A program made the translations under genes and the position numbers. DNA of 48,801 nt, taken from CAZMVY01 sp964617875. Its GTDB lineage: Bacteria > Planctomycetota > Phycisphaerae > UBA1845 > PWPN01. The DNA lies in contig CAZUAI010000040.1 of NCBI GenBank assembly GCA_964617875.1, forward strand, positions 1-48,801, read 5' to 3'. Shown here one piece after another: positions 1 to 9,518 of the stretch. The stretch's first letter is position 1. Every line of letters begins with the position of its first letter. Below the pieces are notes generated by a model that searched no databases, was not told the DNA's origin, and saw nothing but the letters and a program-made list of their open reading frames with translations.

Positions 1-201
1 GATGTGGACATCGACGACTTCACGGTGTTCTCGAGCTGCTTCAACGGCCCGAACAGGCCGTACGGGATCTCGTTCCCGCCGGACCTGGTGCACAAGTGCC
101 GATGCCTGGACTTCAACGACGACGGCAGCGTGGACCTGGTGGATTTCACGGCGTTTGCGGCCTGCTTCAACGGGCCGAACAAGCCGCCGGCGTGTCCATG
201 A
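1..201 (+). CDS. C-terminal fragment of a dockerin-like (CFNGPN) protein
   Basis: The frame is open from the first base, so the gene begins outside the window. Only the tail is visible: two EF-hand-like loops (DVDIDDF and DGSVDLVDF), each followed by a CFNGPN motif, ending in PPACP and a stop. This is the same C-terminal module carried by thirteen other proteins here. By analogy with type I dockerins the Asp-rich loops should bind calcium. The linker between repeats (ISFPPDLVHKCRC) closely resembles that in the protein at 23666-26182, so the missing body may be related to that one. The function of the missing part is unknown. Confidence 0.85.
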   Translation, partial: DVDIDDFTVFSSCFNGPNRPYGISFPPDLVHKCRCLDFNDDGSVDLVDFTAFAACFNGPNKPPACP

Positions 202-243
202 CGACGGCCGATCGCTGACGGGTGGTTTGGCGAGTGTGTTTTC

Positions 244-282
244 GAGGCCGCGCGATCCTCCTCGTGCGGATCGCGCGGCCTC
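244..282 (+). terminator. Perfect 15-bp hairpin after the first gene
   Basis: Arms 244-258 and 268-282 are perfectly complementary with a 9-base loop. The hairpin lies 43 bases after the stop of the upstream gene and before the ribosome site of the next one. It is followed by a mixed sequence, not a clean T run. It is probably a transcription terminator or mRNA-stabilising hairpin. Confidence 0.55.
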
Positions 283-336
283 ACTTATCGTGTTCGTCAT
301 GGTCGGTGCCCAGGGGCGCCGGGGCTGGGGCGAGAA

Positions 337-2157
337 ATGTTCGCGAGAAGGATTCTGGTTGCTTTGCTTCCCATGCTTGCGGCCGGCGGATTCGCGGTCA
401 CGGCGTTCGGCGCCACCGAGGTCCGCGGGCGGTTGACGTCGGACGGTGTCACGGGGCGGCCGGCAATCATCGGGCACGGCTGGGGCGAGGAGCGGATCTA
501 CGTCGGAGCGCTGAATGTCGGCTTCGGCTCCGGATGCATCACCCTGGTAAACCCGGCCGGATGGTACTCCTGCTCGGGCATGATGGCTCCGCCCGGATTC
601 CCCGGCGGAACCTACGCCATGTTCACGCTCTGTTTTGACCGGGGAATCGCGTTCAGCTACTCGACCGTTGAACTCACCGGCGCCCCGGTCGTCGTCGATC
701 CGGTGGAGCTTCGCACGCCGGCGCACTACTCGGTGGCGTACAACCAGCACTGGACCGAGTGGGGCCAGGAGCCGTGGATCTGGGGAACCGACTTCTATCA
801 GACCTTCGTGGCCGTCACCCCGTACATAACACGGGTCGGAACCCGGCTTGCGGGCAAGGGCGGCGACCACCAGGCGCTGAAGCTGAATTACGCCATCTAC
901 GAGACCAACGCCAATCCTCCCTCCGCGTGGCGGCGAATCTCTCCCATTCGAAGCGTGTTCATGCCCGGCACCATGGATCCGATCATCCACTTCGCCTACG
1001 TCCCCTACCGCAGCAACGAGATGACGCTCGTGCCCGGAAGGTCCTACGCGGCGCGGTTCTGGCGCGACTCCTCTTCCACGTCGCCCGACTTCGCGATCTG
1101 CGCCCGGACGGACCGCGGCAGCGGCTACGTCAACGGATACCTCTACTCCGGCAACACGGCGATTCCCACCCTTGACGCCTACGCCTACATCAGCGGCGGT
1201 TCGCCCGATACCATCGTCAACCACGCCCCTATCGAGGATACGGCGACCCAGGAACTCGTGGGCATGGGCACGCGCTTTGGCCAGCTCTTCCGGGCCAGCG
1301 GCGGGGGCCTGGCCGCCGTCGATATGGTCTACACCACAGGCGACCCGGCCCCGCCGATCCTCCCCGTCACGTTCCAGGTCTACGACTCCGTCGGCGGGTT
1401 CCCCGTCGGCCGCGCCAAGGTGTGTTACGGAATGTCCGGTTACTATCAGGGGCGGGCCGCAGCGATCTGGGAACGCGGCGATGTGCCCCTCGTCCAGGGA
1501 CGCTATTACTACCTTGAGTGGAGCACGCCAACGCCCGTCAACACGTGGAAGATGACGGAGAACCTGCCGGGCCAGGGCTATGTCAACCGCGTGTCCCTCG
1601 GCGCCGCGGATCTCCTCATGTCCATCGCCGAGTACACGGTCGGAGGCCCGCTCCTCGGCGTGAACGTCTCCACGCTGAATCGCACCGTTGCACGCGGCCA
1701 GAACCTGCGCCCGGACACGATCGGGATCACCAACACCGGGATCGGCACGATGAACTACGCCGTCAGCGTGAACGCCCCCTGGATGTCGGCTGATCCGACG
1801 TACGGCTCGTCCACCGGCGAGACCGATCTGATCACGATCTCGTATGCGACGGCATCGCTGGCGCCCGGTGCCTACACCGGGTACATCACGGTTACCGCCA
1901 ATGCCACGAACAGCCCGCAGACGGTTGCCGTGACCCTCACCGTCACGTCCGGCGCGGGCGACTTCAACGGCGACGAAGACGTGGACCTGGATGACTTCGC
2001 GGTCTTCCAGTTGTGCTTCAATGGCCCGAACGCGCCAGTAGGACCGAACTGCTCTGTAAACGCGGACCTCGACAATGACGAGGACGTGGATCTGGATGAT
2101 TTCCTGCTGTTCGCCCGTTGTTTCAACGGGTCGGGTCGGTCGCCGGCCTGCCAATGA
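337..2157 (+). CDS. Secreted two-lobed protein with BACON-like repeat and dockerin-like tail
   Basis: The protein has 606 residues and starts at an ATG shortly after a GGGGCGAGA ribosome site. Residues 1-26 form a signal peptide ending in AFGA. Residues about 30-430 are two related beta-rich lobes of unknown family, each with a phrase of the type FYQTFVA or FGQLFRA. Residues about 438-538 are a BACON-like Ig-fold repeat (NTGIGTMNY, SSTGETD). Residues about 541-606 are the EF-hand/CFNGPN pair. It is a clear paralogue of 21271-23424, sharing ELRTPAHYSV, GTDFYQTFVA and AGKGGDHQ, and more distantly of 13002-14822. I see no catalytic motif. A carbohydrate-binding or surface role is inferred only from the BACON and dockerin-like parts. 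Confidence 0.85.
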   Translation: MFARRILVALLPMLAAGGFAVTAFGATEVRGRLTSDGVTGRPAIIGHGWGEERIYVGALNVGFGSGCITLVNPAGWYSCSGMMAPPGFPGGTYAMFTLCFDRGIAFSYSTVELTGAPVVVDPVELRTPAHYSVAYNQHWTEWGQEPWIWGTDFYQTFVAVTPYITRVGTRLAGKGGDHQALKLNYAIYETNANPPSAWRRISPIRSVFMPGTMDPIIHFAYVPYRSNEMTLVPGRSYAARFWRDSSSTSPDFAICARTDRGSGYVNGYLYSGNTAIPTLDAYAYISGGSPDTIVNHAPIEDTATQELVGMGTRFGQLFRASGGGLAAVDMVYTTGDPAPPILPVTFQVYDSVGGFPVGRAKVCYGMSGYYQGRAAAIWERGDVPLVQGRYYYLEWSTPTPVNTWKMTENLPGQGYVNRVSLGAADLLMSIAEYTVGGPLLGVNVSTLNRTVARGQNLRPDTIGITNTGIGTMNYAVSVNAPWMSADPTYGSSTGETDLITISYATASLAPGAYTGYITVTANATNSPQTVAVTLTVTSGAGDFNGDEDVDLDDFAVFQLCFNGPNAPVGPNCSVNADLDNDEDVDLDDFLLFARCFNGSGRSPACQ

Positions 2158-2179
2158 GTTCGCCTGCCCAGGGGTATCG

Positions 2180-2188
2180 TGGTAGAAT
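2180..2188 (+). promoter_or_regulatory. Candidate extended -10 promoter (TGGTAGAAT)
   Basis: A TGN-extended -10 element lies 41 bases before the ATG of the PEP-CTERM gene at 2230. The -35 region (TTCGCC at 18-base spacing) is weak. A similar GGTAnnnT element recurs before several other genes in the window. Confidence 0.35.
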
Positions 2189-2229
2189 AGAGGGGTACTG
2201 CATTGAGTATTCGGAGAGGACAGAGAAAC

Positions 2230-2946
2230 ATGCGAATCGGGTTATTCGCCGTCTTGATCACCATCGGCGGGGCCGCTTCCGCGCAGGGGAACCTGCTGCG
2301 AAACGGCGACTTCGGGACGGGCAACGGCTGGGGCTGGACGACGTGGCGGGCGGCTTGGGGCCAGCAGGAGCGCTGGCAGTTCAACGACACCTCGTCTGGC
2401 GGCTTCAACCTCAAGCTCACCGCCTTGGGCGGCAGCTTCGGCGTCTATCAAACGGTCTACGTCACGCCGGGTAAGTACTACCGCATCGAGGCTCGTTGGA
2501 AGTTCTCCGCCCTGAGCGAGCCGACCTGGACGGAGATCGAGTTGCTTCAGGGGGGGTGGGACTTGCAGGCTGCCGATGAGCGGCCCTGGGATCTGCCCAA
2601 CAAGATGTATTCGTACGACAACCCCGAGAACCCGCCCGAGACGTTCGACTGGCTGCACACGGCAGTGCTGGACGGCACGCCCGCGGATATCAACCAGTAC
2701 CGGGGTGTTCGGCAGGCCACGACCAGCCGCATGACCATCGTGCTTAAAGCCGGCGGCAACCCCACCATGACCAGCGGCCAGTCGGTCGCCGCCTGGTTCG
2801 ACGACGTGAGCTTCTACGAAGTGCCCGAGCCTTCGTGTCTGCTCATCCTGGGGGCCGGGCTCATGGCGATGGCCGTTCGGAGCCGGAGGCCGCTCCCATG
2901 TTCGAACGAAGGATGGGAAGGATCGCCCGCGCAGCGCGCCTGCTGA
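2230..2946 (+). CDS. PEP-CTERM exported protein with jelly-roll-like domain
   Basis: The protein has 238 residues. The ATG at 2230 is chosen over one at 2203 because GGAGAGGA precedes it by nine bases and a signal peptide (MRIGLFAVL...ASAQ) begins there. The body resembles a CBM4/9-like jelly roll: it opens with NLLRNGDFGTGNGW and contains WFDDVSFYEV, a pattern typical of ligand-binding beta sandwiches. Residues about 198-224 are a PEP-CTERM signal: VPEP, a hydrophobic helix, then RSRR. In known systems this is recognised by an exosortase, which is not in this window. The 3' end overlaps the next gene by 49 bases in another frame. Confidence 0.8.
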   Translation: MRIGLFAVLITIGGAASAQGNLLRNGDFGTGNGWGWTTWRAAWGQQERWQFNDTSSGGFNLKLTALGGSFGVYQTVYVTPGKYYRIEARWKFSALSEPTWTEIELLQGGWDLQAADERPWDLPNKMYSYDNPENPPETFDWLHTAVLDGTPADINQYRGVRQATTSRMTIVLKAGGNPTMTSGQSVAAWFDDVSFYEVPEPSCLLILGAGLMAMAVRSRRPLPCSNEGWEGSPAQRAC

Positions 2947-4310
2947 TGGCGCTGTGCCTGCTCTCCGCGCCCGTTGCGACGGCCGGCGTCTTCGATCCGG
3001 ACATCAACGGCACGGGAATCACGATGGACCAGTACATGATCCCCGTGCCCGGGGGCGGCGAGCCGGGCGGGCCGCAGTACACCTATCGCATGGGCAGGTA
3101 CGAACTGACGAACAGGCAATTCTGTGCGTTCCTCAACGACGCCGAAGCCGACGCCAACAGCGGTGCGTCCACGCGGCGATCGAGCAACATGTACTTCCTC
3201 TACGGCGGCAACGTGTACATGGACGGCAACGCCAGCCCGTACGAATTCCTGCTCTGGAATGACCCGAGCAGCCCCGACTTCGACTTCACCTACGACGCCG
3301 CCCTGCCGCCCGGCCGGCGATATGCGGTCAAACCCGGCCGCGACACGTTCGCCGCCCGGCACATCTCCTGGTGCGGCGCCCTGAAATACTGCAACTGGCT
3401 CACGATCGACCAGGGGCTCGGCGAGCACAACCTCTGCTACACCGAGGGGCCCCACATCGGCGACTGGCACGCCGTCACCATCACGACCGCCGCCTGGTGG
3501 GGCAAGACCACGCTGCACAACGATCGCGTTTCCGCCGGCCGTGACCTCAACGACGCCGAACGCGACGAACTCGTCCGCCGCTACCGCGGCTATCGCCTGC
3601 CCATGGACGACGCGCCCTTTCCCGCCGGCATCAACCGGCCGTACGCCAACGACTTCAACGAGTGGCTCAAGGCCGCCGCCTACGACCCGAATGCCCCCGC
3701 CACGACCCGCACGAACCCGGATGGCTGGACGGCAACGCCGTATCACTGGATGTACGGCACGGGCCGCGACACAAACACCGGCGCCGACGCCAACTGGTAC
3801 GGCAGCGGCGACCCCTTCGACCAGGGCCCCACGCCGGTGGACTACTACGACGGCACCGACCACGGCGGGGTTTTCGCAACGAACGACACGCACAACTACT
3901 ATGGCTTCTACGGCATAGCGGGGAACGTGTGGGACTATTGCCAGGACTACGGCGTGTCGCTGGACAAGCGGTCGGTCCGGGGCGGTTCGTGGGTCAGCAC
4001 GTCGAACCGGCAGGCGGCGTCCTCGTGCTACTATTTTGCCTACATCGACCTGGCCGACACCAGTTTCGGCGTGCGCGTTCTGCGAGTCCCCGGACCGGGC
4101 GCCGACTTCGATGACGACGGCGACGTGGATCTGACCGACTTTACGGTTCTTCAGGACTGTTTCAACGGTCCCAACGAGCCGCCGGGCGGCAACCATTGCG
4201 ACCGCGCCGATTTCGATCGCGACGGCGACGTGGATGTGGTTGATTTCTCGGTCTTTGCGGGCTGCTTCAACGGCCCGAACCGGGTGCCGCCCCTGGCCTG
4301 CTACAATTGA
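2898..4310 (+). CDS. Secreted FGE/SUMF1-like fold protein with dockerin-like tail
   Basis: The protein has 470 residues from the ATG at 2898; another in-frame ATG at 2913 is possible. A signal peptide ends near ATAG. Residues about 30-395 match the formylglycine-generating-enzyme/C-type-lectin fold: MGRYELTNRQF near the start, GIAGNVWDYCQDYG and RSVRGGSWVS late, GVRVLR at the end. In true FGEs two copper-binding cysteines follow the RGGS motif. Here that stretch reads VSTSNRQAASSC, without the CxxxxC pair, so an active formylglycine synthase is unlikely. Residues about 400-470 are the EF-hand/CFNGPN pair. A structural or binding role is more likely. The start overlaps the PEP-CTERM gene, suggesting co-transcription. 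Confidence 0.85.
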   Translation: MFERRMGRIARAARLLMALCLLSAPVATAGVFDPDINGTGITMDQYMIPVPGGGEPGGPQYTYRMGRYELTNRQFCAFLNDAEADANSGASTRRSSNMYFLYGGNVYMDGNASPYEFLLWNDPSSPDFDFTYDAALPPGRRYAVKPGRDTFAARHISWCGALKYCNWLTIDQGLGEHNLCYTEGPHIGDWHAVTITTAAWWGKTTLHNDRVSAGRDLNDAERDELVRRYRGYRLPMDDAPFPAGINRPYANDFNEWLKAAAYDPNAPATTRTNPDGWTATPYHWMYGTGRDTNTGADANWYGSGDPFDQGPTPVDYYDGTDHGGVFATNDTHNYYGFYGIAGNVWDYCQDYGVSLDKRSVRGGSWVSTSNRQAASSCYYFAYIDLADTSFGVRVLRVPGPGADFDDDGDVDLTDFTVLQDCFNGPNEPPGGNHCDRADFDRDGDVDVVDFSVFAGCFNGPNRVPPLACYN

Positions 4311-4349
4311 CATGGGAAGGCCGTCCCGGGCGGCCATGGAGACGAAAGA

Positions 4350-7259
4350 ATGCACCAACCGCGGAGGCTCGCCGGTCTCGCAGTGTTGTTCCTCGCGGCA
4401 ACGTGTGCCGGCGCGGCGGCGGCCGGCACAATCACCGTCTGCGCCGACGGCGGCCAGTACACCACGATCCAGGCCGCCGTGAATGCGGCCACCCCCGGCG
4501 ACGAGGTCGTCGTGTGCCCGGGCACCTACACCGGCCCCGGGAATCGCGACATCAGCTTCGGCGGCAAGGCCATCACCGTCCGCGGCGCCGCCGGCCCGGA
4601 GGCGACGATCATTGACTGCCAGTCCGCCGGCCGCGGCTTCGTCTTTGACTCGGGCGAAACCGCCGCTTCGGTCCTTGCCGACGTGACCATCACAAGCGGA
4701 AACGTCGCCACCGGCTCCCTGTTCGGCGGCGCCGTCCTCTGCGACAACACGAGCCCGACGATCTCCAACTGCATCATCCGCGCCAACCGGGCGGACGGCG
4801 GCGGCGGGATCTCGTGTCAGAACGGCGGCAGCCCGAAGATCCTCAATTGCCGCGTCACGGGCAACGTCGCCAACGGGGGCGGCGGGATTCGCTGTTTCGG
4901 CAGTCACCCGATCATCCGGAACTGTGTCATCAGCGGGAACAACGCCAACTCCGCGGCCGGCGTCTACTGCTACGCCAGCAGCGCGACCATCACCGACTGC
5001 GTGCTCAGCGGGAACTCCGCCAGTTCCGCGGGGGCGATCTACGCGTACCTGGGGAACGTCGTGATCGCCAACGACGTGATCTGCGGGAACTCGGCCTATT
5101 CCGGTCCCGGTGTCTACTGCAGCACCAACGCCGTTGCCATTGTGAACTGCGTAATTTCCGGCAACGCCGCCATCGGCTACGGCGCCGGCATCCGCATCTA
5201 CAACGCCAGTCCGCAGGTCACGAACTGCACGATCGTCGCGAACGCCGCCGGATACGCCGGCGGCGGCACGTACTGCGACGGGACCAGCAACCCCGTGTTC
5301 GCGAACAGCATCCTCTGGGGCGACAGCCCCCAGGAGGCGTACGCCGCCGCAGGCTCGATCACGTTCGCAAGTTGCGACGTGCAGGGCGGCGCCGCCGGCT
5401 TCCGCAATATCGATGCCCAGCCGCTCTTTCCGCCGGCCACGGGCGGGACGTGTACGGGCGCCGGTTCCTACGACGCCGCCACGCACACGGTCACGATCCC
5501 CGACGCCAACGCCGCGTGGACGGCCGGCGCGCTCGTCGGCCGGCTGCTCCGGCCGAACGGCGGCGTCGCGCTCCGGCTGCCCATCGTCGCCAACACGGCC
5601 ACGACCGTCACGATTCCCGCGGACTGGGACACCATCCGCACCGGCGTCTCGTCCGTCTCGGCCGGCACGACCTACGAGATTCATGATCCCCGTCCCGGCG
5701 CCGCGTCCCCCTGCATCAACGCAGGCGCCAACGGCGCGTTGCCGTTCGACGCCGCCGATCTGGACGGCAACGGCGACGCGGCCGAGCCGATTCCGACCGA
5801 CCTGGATCGCCGGCCGCGCGTGCGCCGGGGCGTCGTGGACATCGGCGCGTACGAGTTTCAGCGCCCGCCGCCGAGAGGAACCCCCGCGGACCGCAACGAC
5901 GACGGCGACGTGGATCTTGAGGACTTCGGCCTCTTCGCGGCATGCTTCAACGGCCCCAATCTGCCCGCCGCGCAGGCCGACTGCAACGACGGTGATTTCG
6001 ACCGCGACGCCGACGTGGATCTGGACGACTTCACGCGCTTCGCCGCGTGCTTCAACGGGCCAAACCGTCTGCCGCCGGCAACCGTGAATTACACCTCCAA
6101 GCTCTTCGCTACCGGTGCCGCCGACTACAGTGAGTCCGGTCGCACGGTTTCGATCAGCGGCGACTACGCCGTCTCGGGCGCCCATTTTGACTACGGCGTG
6201 GGGCGGTACTCCGGCTCGGCCTACGTGTTCCGGCGCGACGGTACGGGCTGGGTCCCGGACGCGAAGCTCACGGCATCCGACGCGGCCGCCTTTGACAGGT
6301 TCGGCGAGGCCGTAAGCATCTGCGGGGACGCGATCGTTGTGGGAGCGCATTACGACGACGCAGGCGGCGTCGGAGCCCAGGCCGGCTCCGCCTACGTCTT
6401 CCGGCGCACCGGTTCCGGGTGGACGCAGGAGGCCCATCTCAAGGCATCCGGCGCCTCCGCCGGCGATCAGTTCGGCATCGCCGTGGCCATCAGTGGTCAC
6501 TACGCTGTCGTGGGCTCCGACGTTCACAATACCGTCGGCAGTTATTCCGGGGCCGCCTGCGTATTCAGGCGGACTTCGGCCGGCTGGGTGCAGGCAGCAT
6601 CGCTGATACCCGCCGGCCTTTCCGCGGGGGACTACTTCGGACATGCGGTGAGCATCTACGACGACCGTATTCTTGTCGGCGCCTACGGCGACGATGACGG
6701 TGCGCCGAACGCCGGCGCGGCCTACGTGTTCCGGCGTGACGGTGCGGCCTGGGCGCAGGAAGCTCAACTCGTGGCCTCCGACGCCGGCGATACGGACGGC
6801 TTCGGTCTGTCCGTGTGCCTCCACGGCGATTACGCGATCGTCGGAGCGCCGTGGGACGACGACGGCGGCAGCAACTCGGGCTCGGCATACATCTTCCATC
6901 GCGACGGCACGAGCTGGACTCCGATGGCGAAGGTGACGGCCTCTGACGCGGCCGCCTGGGACATGTTCGGCCACGCCGTGGCCATTGACGGTGACTACAG
7001 CGTGATCGGGGCCTGGAACCGCAACGGTCCCGGCACCGCCGCCGGTGCGGCCTACGTGTACCGTCGCCGCGGGACGAGTTGGGTCGAACTGGCAAGGTTG
7101 AAGGCCTTCGACGCAGACAATCTTGACCACTACGGCCAGGCGGTTTCAATCAGCGGACGATCCTTCCTCATCGGCTGCCCTTATGACGACGAGACCGCGC
7201 CCAACGCGGGCTCGGCATATGCCTATGACATTCTTTCCTCGTGCGCATCGTGGCCGTGA
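4350..7259 (+). CDS. Secreted beta-helix, internal dockerin-like pair and seven-bladed FG-GAP propeller
   Basis: The protein has 969 residues starting at ATG 4350, with a signal peptide ending near GAAAAG. Residues about 25-500 form a right-handed parallel beta-helix of the polymorphic-outer-membrane/pectate-lyase kind: QYTTIQAAVNAATPGD, then repeated turns such as NCVISGN and ITDCVLSGN, ending with DIGAYEF. Residues about 511-576 are the EF-hand/CFNGPN pair, internal here and not terminal. Residues about 580-969 hold seven FG-GAP repeats (FGEAVSI, FGIAVAI, FGHAVSI and similar), enough for a complete integrin-alpha-like beta propeller with calcium-type DDDG loops. It lacks a second dockerin. 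It looks like a fusion of a normally terminated dockerin-like protein with a downstream propeller protein. No catalytic residues could be assigned. Confidence 0.85.
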   Translation: MHQPRRLAGLAVLFLAATCAGAAAAGTITVCADGGQYTTIQAAVNAATPGDEVVVCPGTYTGPGNRDISFGGKAITVRGAAGPEATIIDCQSAGRGFVFDSGETAASVLADVTITSGNVATGSLFGGAVLCDNTSPTISNCIIRANRADGGGGISCQNGGSPKILNCRVTGNVANGGGGIRCFGSHPIIRNCVISGNNANSAAGVYCYASSATITDCVLSGNSASSAGAIYAYLGNVVIANDVICGNSAYSGPGVYCSTNAVAIVNCVISGNAAIGYGAGIRIYNASPQVTNCTIVANAAGYAGGGTYCDGTSNPVFANSILWGDSPQEAYAAAGSITFASCDVQGGAAGFRNIDAQPLFPPATGGTCTGAGSYDAATHTVTIPDANAAWTAGALVGRLLRPNGGVALRLPIVANTATTVTIPADWDTIRTGVSSVSAGTTYEIHDPRPGAASPCINAGANGALPFDAADLDGNGDAAEPIPTDLDRRPRVRRGVVDIGAYEFQRPPPRGTPADRNDDGDVDLEDFGLFAACFNGPNLPAAQADCNDGDFDRDADVDLDDFTRFAACFNGPNRLPPATVNYTSKLFATGAADYSESGRTVSISGDYAVSGAHFDYGVGRYSGSAYVFRRDGTGWVPDAKLTASDAAAFDRFGEAVSICGDAIVVGAHYDDAGGVGAQAGSAYVFRRTGSGWTQEAHLKASGASAGDQFGIAVAISGHYAVVGSDVHNTVGSYSGAACVFRRTSAGWVQAASLIPAGLSAGDYFGHAVSIYDDRILVGAYGDDDGAPNAGAAYVFRRDGAAWAQEAQLVASDAGDTDGFGLSVCLHGDYAIVGAPWDDDGGSNSGSAYIFHRDGTSWTPMAKVTASDAAAWDMFGHAVAIDGDYSVIGAWNRNGPGTAAGAAYVYRRRGTSWVELARLKAFDADNLDHYGQAVSISGRSFLIGCPYDDETAPNAGSAYAYDILSSCASWP

Positions 7260-7274
7260 TGCACGTCTCGGGGT

Positions 7275-9494
7275 ATGCTTGTGCACATGGGGCGACCCCG
7301 ACGAAGGCACTTCGAAGATGCAACGGCCGTCCGCTTGCGAGCGGGTGCCGATGTCCAAACGGGCGAGCGTCATGTTCGCGTACCATCCCGGCAAACCCTG
7401 CTGCTCGCCGCACTGTCGCTTGCTGTCGCTGTCGCCGTCGCGGCGGCCCACCGGCGCGTTCTGTCGGCCCAGGCCCTGTGCATGAACGACGGCGTGTATG
7501 TCACGCAGAACGGGCGCGTGCAGAACCCGAGCTGGGCCAACGCCGGGCGGTTTCTGAGCGAGGTTTCGGCCCCGGCGACCGTCCGCGGCTATTACCAGCC
7601 GCTCGCCATGATCTCGCTGATGCTCGACACGGTCATGGGTGGCCGGCCCGACAACCTCCGCCCGTACCACCGCACGAGCCTCGTACTGCACGTCCTCAAC
7701 GCAACCCTCGTGACCGTGCTGCTGTACCTGCTCCTTGCCCCGTTTCCGTCCGGGGCCGCCGGTTCTTCCCCCGTGCCCGGGCGGGCCTGCGTCGCGGCGA
7801 TGGTCGGCCTCCTGTTCGGCCTGCACCCGATGGCCGTCGAGCCCGTGGCGTGGCTCGGCGAGCGGAAGACCGTCCTGGCCGCCTTCTTCGCGCTGCTGTG
7901 CATGATTTTCTACGTGCTCCACACGCACCGAAGAAGACCGATTCTGCTGGCCGCTTCGATCGTGTGGTTCCTGCTCGCCCTTCTGGCCAAACCGATCGTG
8001 ACGCCGCTGCCCGTGCTGCTGCTCCTGCTGGACTGGTGGCCGTTGCGACGGATCGGCATCCGCGCCCTCGTCGAGAAGCTTCCGTTCTTTGCGCTGGCGG
8101 GCGTCTTCGCCGCCATCACCGTGATCTCGCAGCGACACATGGAACTCACGAACACACGGCCGCTGTCGCCGGCCGACCACCTCCTGCTCGTCTGCCACAA
8201 CATCGCGTTCTACCCGTTCAAGATGATCCGGCCGGTCGGCCTCTCGCCGGTTTACCCGTTCCCGGCGACGTTTTCGTTCGCGGAGCCGGCGGTCTTGGCG
8301 GGGGTGGTCGGTACGCTTCTCCTGCTGGCCGTGCTGATCCTTTCGCTCTGGCGGACGCGGTCGCTGATGATGGGCTGGCTGTTCTTCTTCGCGGCCCTGC
8401 TGCCGACGCTGATGAACGTCGGCTACAGTTTCGGGATCGCGGCGGACAAGTACGCCTACCTCCCCGCGATCGGGCTGCTGATCAGCCTGGCGTGGGTCCT
8501 GCGGCGGGCATGGGCATTCCCTTCCGACGCGGACATTCCGCCTGACATGGTCCCCGGGCCCGCCGGCCCCGTGATGACGATCCGCTTTCCGCGAGTCGCC
8601 GTCATCCTCGTCGTGGGCCTTGCGGCGGTCCTCGAGGCCCGCGCGACCGGACGCTATCTCGCCGAGTGGCAGGACACCGGGCGGCTTTCGCGGCGTATCC
8701 TGGCTGTCGCGCCGGGCACCGAGTGGGCCCACACGCAACTCAGCAGCTTTCTGCTGGACCAGGGCGATGTGGCCGGCGCAATCTCGCACGCTCAGACAGC
8801 CGTCTCCCTCGATCCGCAATCCGCCAAGGCCCACATCAACCTGGGCCTCGCCCTGGCCGCGAAGCGCGACGCCGCCGGTGCGACCGCCTGCTTCAACCAG
8901 GCTCTTCGAATCAAGCCCGATTCGGCCGAGGCGCACAACGGGCTCGGCATCGTTCTCGCGGAGCGGCGCGACTACGCCGCCGCCATTCGCGCGTTCGAGG
9001 CGTCGCTGCGTTCGATGTCCGACCTGCCCGAACCGCACTTCAACCTGGGGCTTACCCTCGCCATGCGTGGCCGGCCGGAAGACGCCGCGGCCGCCGTGAG
9101 ACATCTGGAGAACGCCGTTCGCCTGAATCCCCGTTATGCGGCGGCTCACTTGCGGCTGGCTGACCTGCTGTCACGGCTGGGACGCCGGGAGGACGCGCTT
9201 CGCCACTACCGCAAGGCCGTGGACCTGCGGCCCGACGATCCGGAAAGCCGCACCAGCTTCGCGATCGAGCTCGGCAGCGGCGGACGCATCCGGGAAGCCG
9301 TCGAGCAGTTCGCCGCGGCGGTGCGATTGGCGCCCTCCAACCCCGACATGCACAACAATCTGGCCCGGGCCCTGGCCCTGGCGGGCCGAAACGAAGAGGC
9401 GCTCCAGGAGTACCGCGAGGCCCTCCGGCTCGATCCGAAGAACCCCGTCGCCGCCAGGGCGCTTAGCGCATCAACCAAACCGGGCGCGAACTGA
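7275..9494 (+). CDS. Multi-pass membrane protein with C-terminal TPR repeats
   Basis: The protein has 739 residues, starting 15 bases after the previous stop. The start is uncertain: an ATG at 7287 is also possible and neither has a strong ribosome site. After a basic N-terminus, residues about 40-470 contain roughly ten hydrophobic segments (LLLAALSLAVAVAVAA, VLLYLLLAPF, AVLILSLW, AVILVVGLAAVLEA). The architecture resembles planctomycete relatives of the TMTC/DUF1736 membrane proteins. Residues about 485-735 form about seven tetratricopeptide repeats (HINLGLALAAKRD, AHNGLGIVLAERRD, MHNNLARALALAGRNEEAL), which normally mediate protein contacts. A role in protein O-glycosylation is known for eukaryotic TMTC proteins but is only speculative here. 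No dockerin-like tail is present. Confidence 0.75.
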   Translation: MLVHMGRPRRRHFEDATAVRLRAGADVQTGERHVRVPSRQTLLLAALSLAVAVAVAAAHRRVLSAQALCMNDGVYVTQNGRVQNPSWANAGRFLSEVSAPATVRGYYQPLAMISLMLDTVMGGRPDNLRPYHRTSLVLHVLNATLVTVLLYLLLAPFPSGAAGSSPVPGRACVAAMVGLLFGLHPMAVEPVAWLGERKTVLAAFFALLCMIFYVLHTHRRRPILLAASIVWFLLALLAKPIVTPLPVLLLLLDWWPLRRIGIRALVEKLPFFALAGVFAAITVISQRHMELTNTRPLSPADHLLLVCHNIAFYPFKMIRPVGLSPVYPFPATFSFAEPAVLAGVVGTLLLLAVLILSLWRTRSLMMGWLFFFAALLPTLMNVGYSFGIAADKYAYLPAIGLLISLAWVLRRAWAFPSDADIPPDMVPGPAGPVMTIRFPRVAVILVVGLAAVLEARATGRYLAEWQDTGRLSRRILAVAPGTEWAHTQLSSFLLDQGDVAGAISHAQTAVSLDPQSAKAHINLGLALAAKRDAAGATACFNQALRIKPDSAEAHNGLGIVLAERRDYAAAIRAFEASLRSMSDLPEPHFNLGLTLAMRGRPEDAAAAVRHLENAVRLNPRYAAAHLRLADLLSRLGRREDALRHYRKAVDLRPDDPESRTSFAIELGSGGRIREAVEQFAAAVRLAPSNPDMHNNLARALALAGRNEEALQEYREALRLDPKNPVAARALSASTKPGAN

Positions 9495-9518
9495 ACCGTG
9501 CCACGGTCGCCCTCCGCG

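Noticed and set aside
2898..4310. Calling this an active formylglycine-generating enzyme
   Set aside because: The cysteine pair needed for copper binding and catalysis is not in place after the RGGS motif.
2814..7130. A 1438-codon open frame on the minus strand
   Set aside because: It is exactly antisense to well-supported genes, Val/Gly/Arg-rich, and repeats in step with the propeller and CFNGPN repeats of the plus strand. High GC third positions create such shadows.
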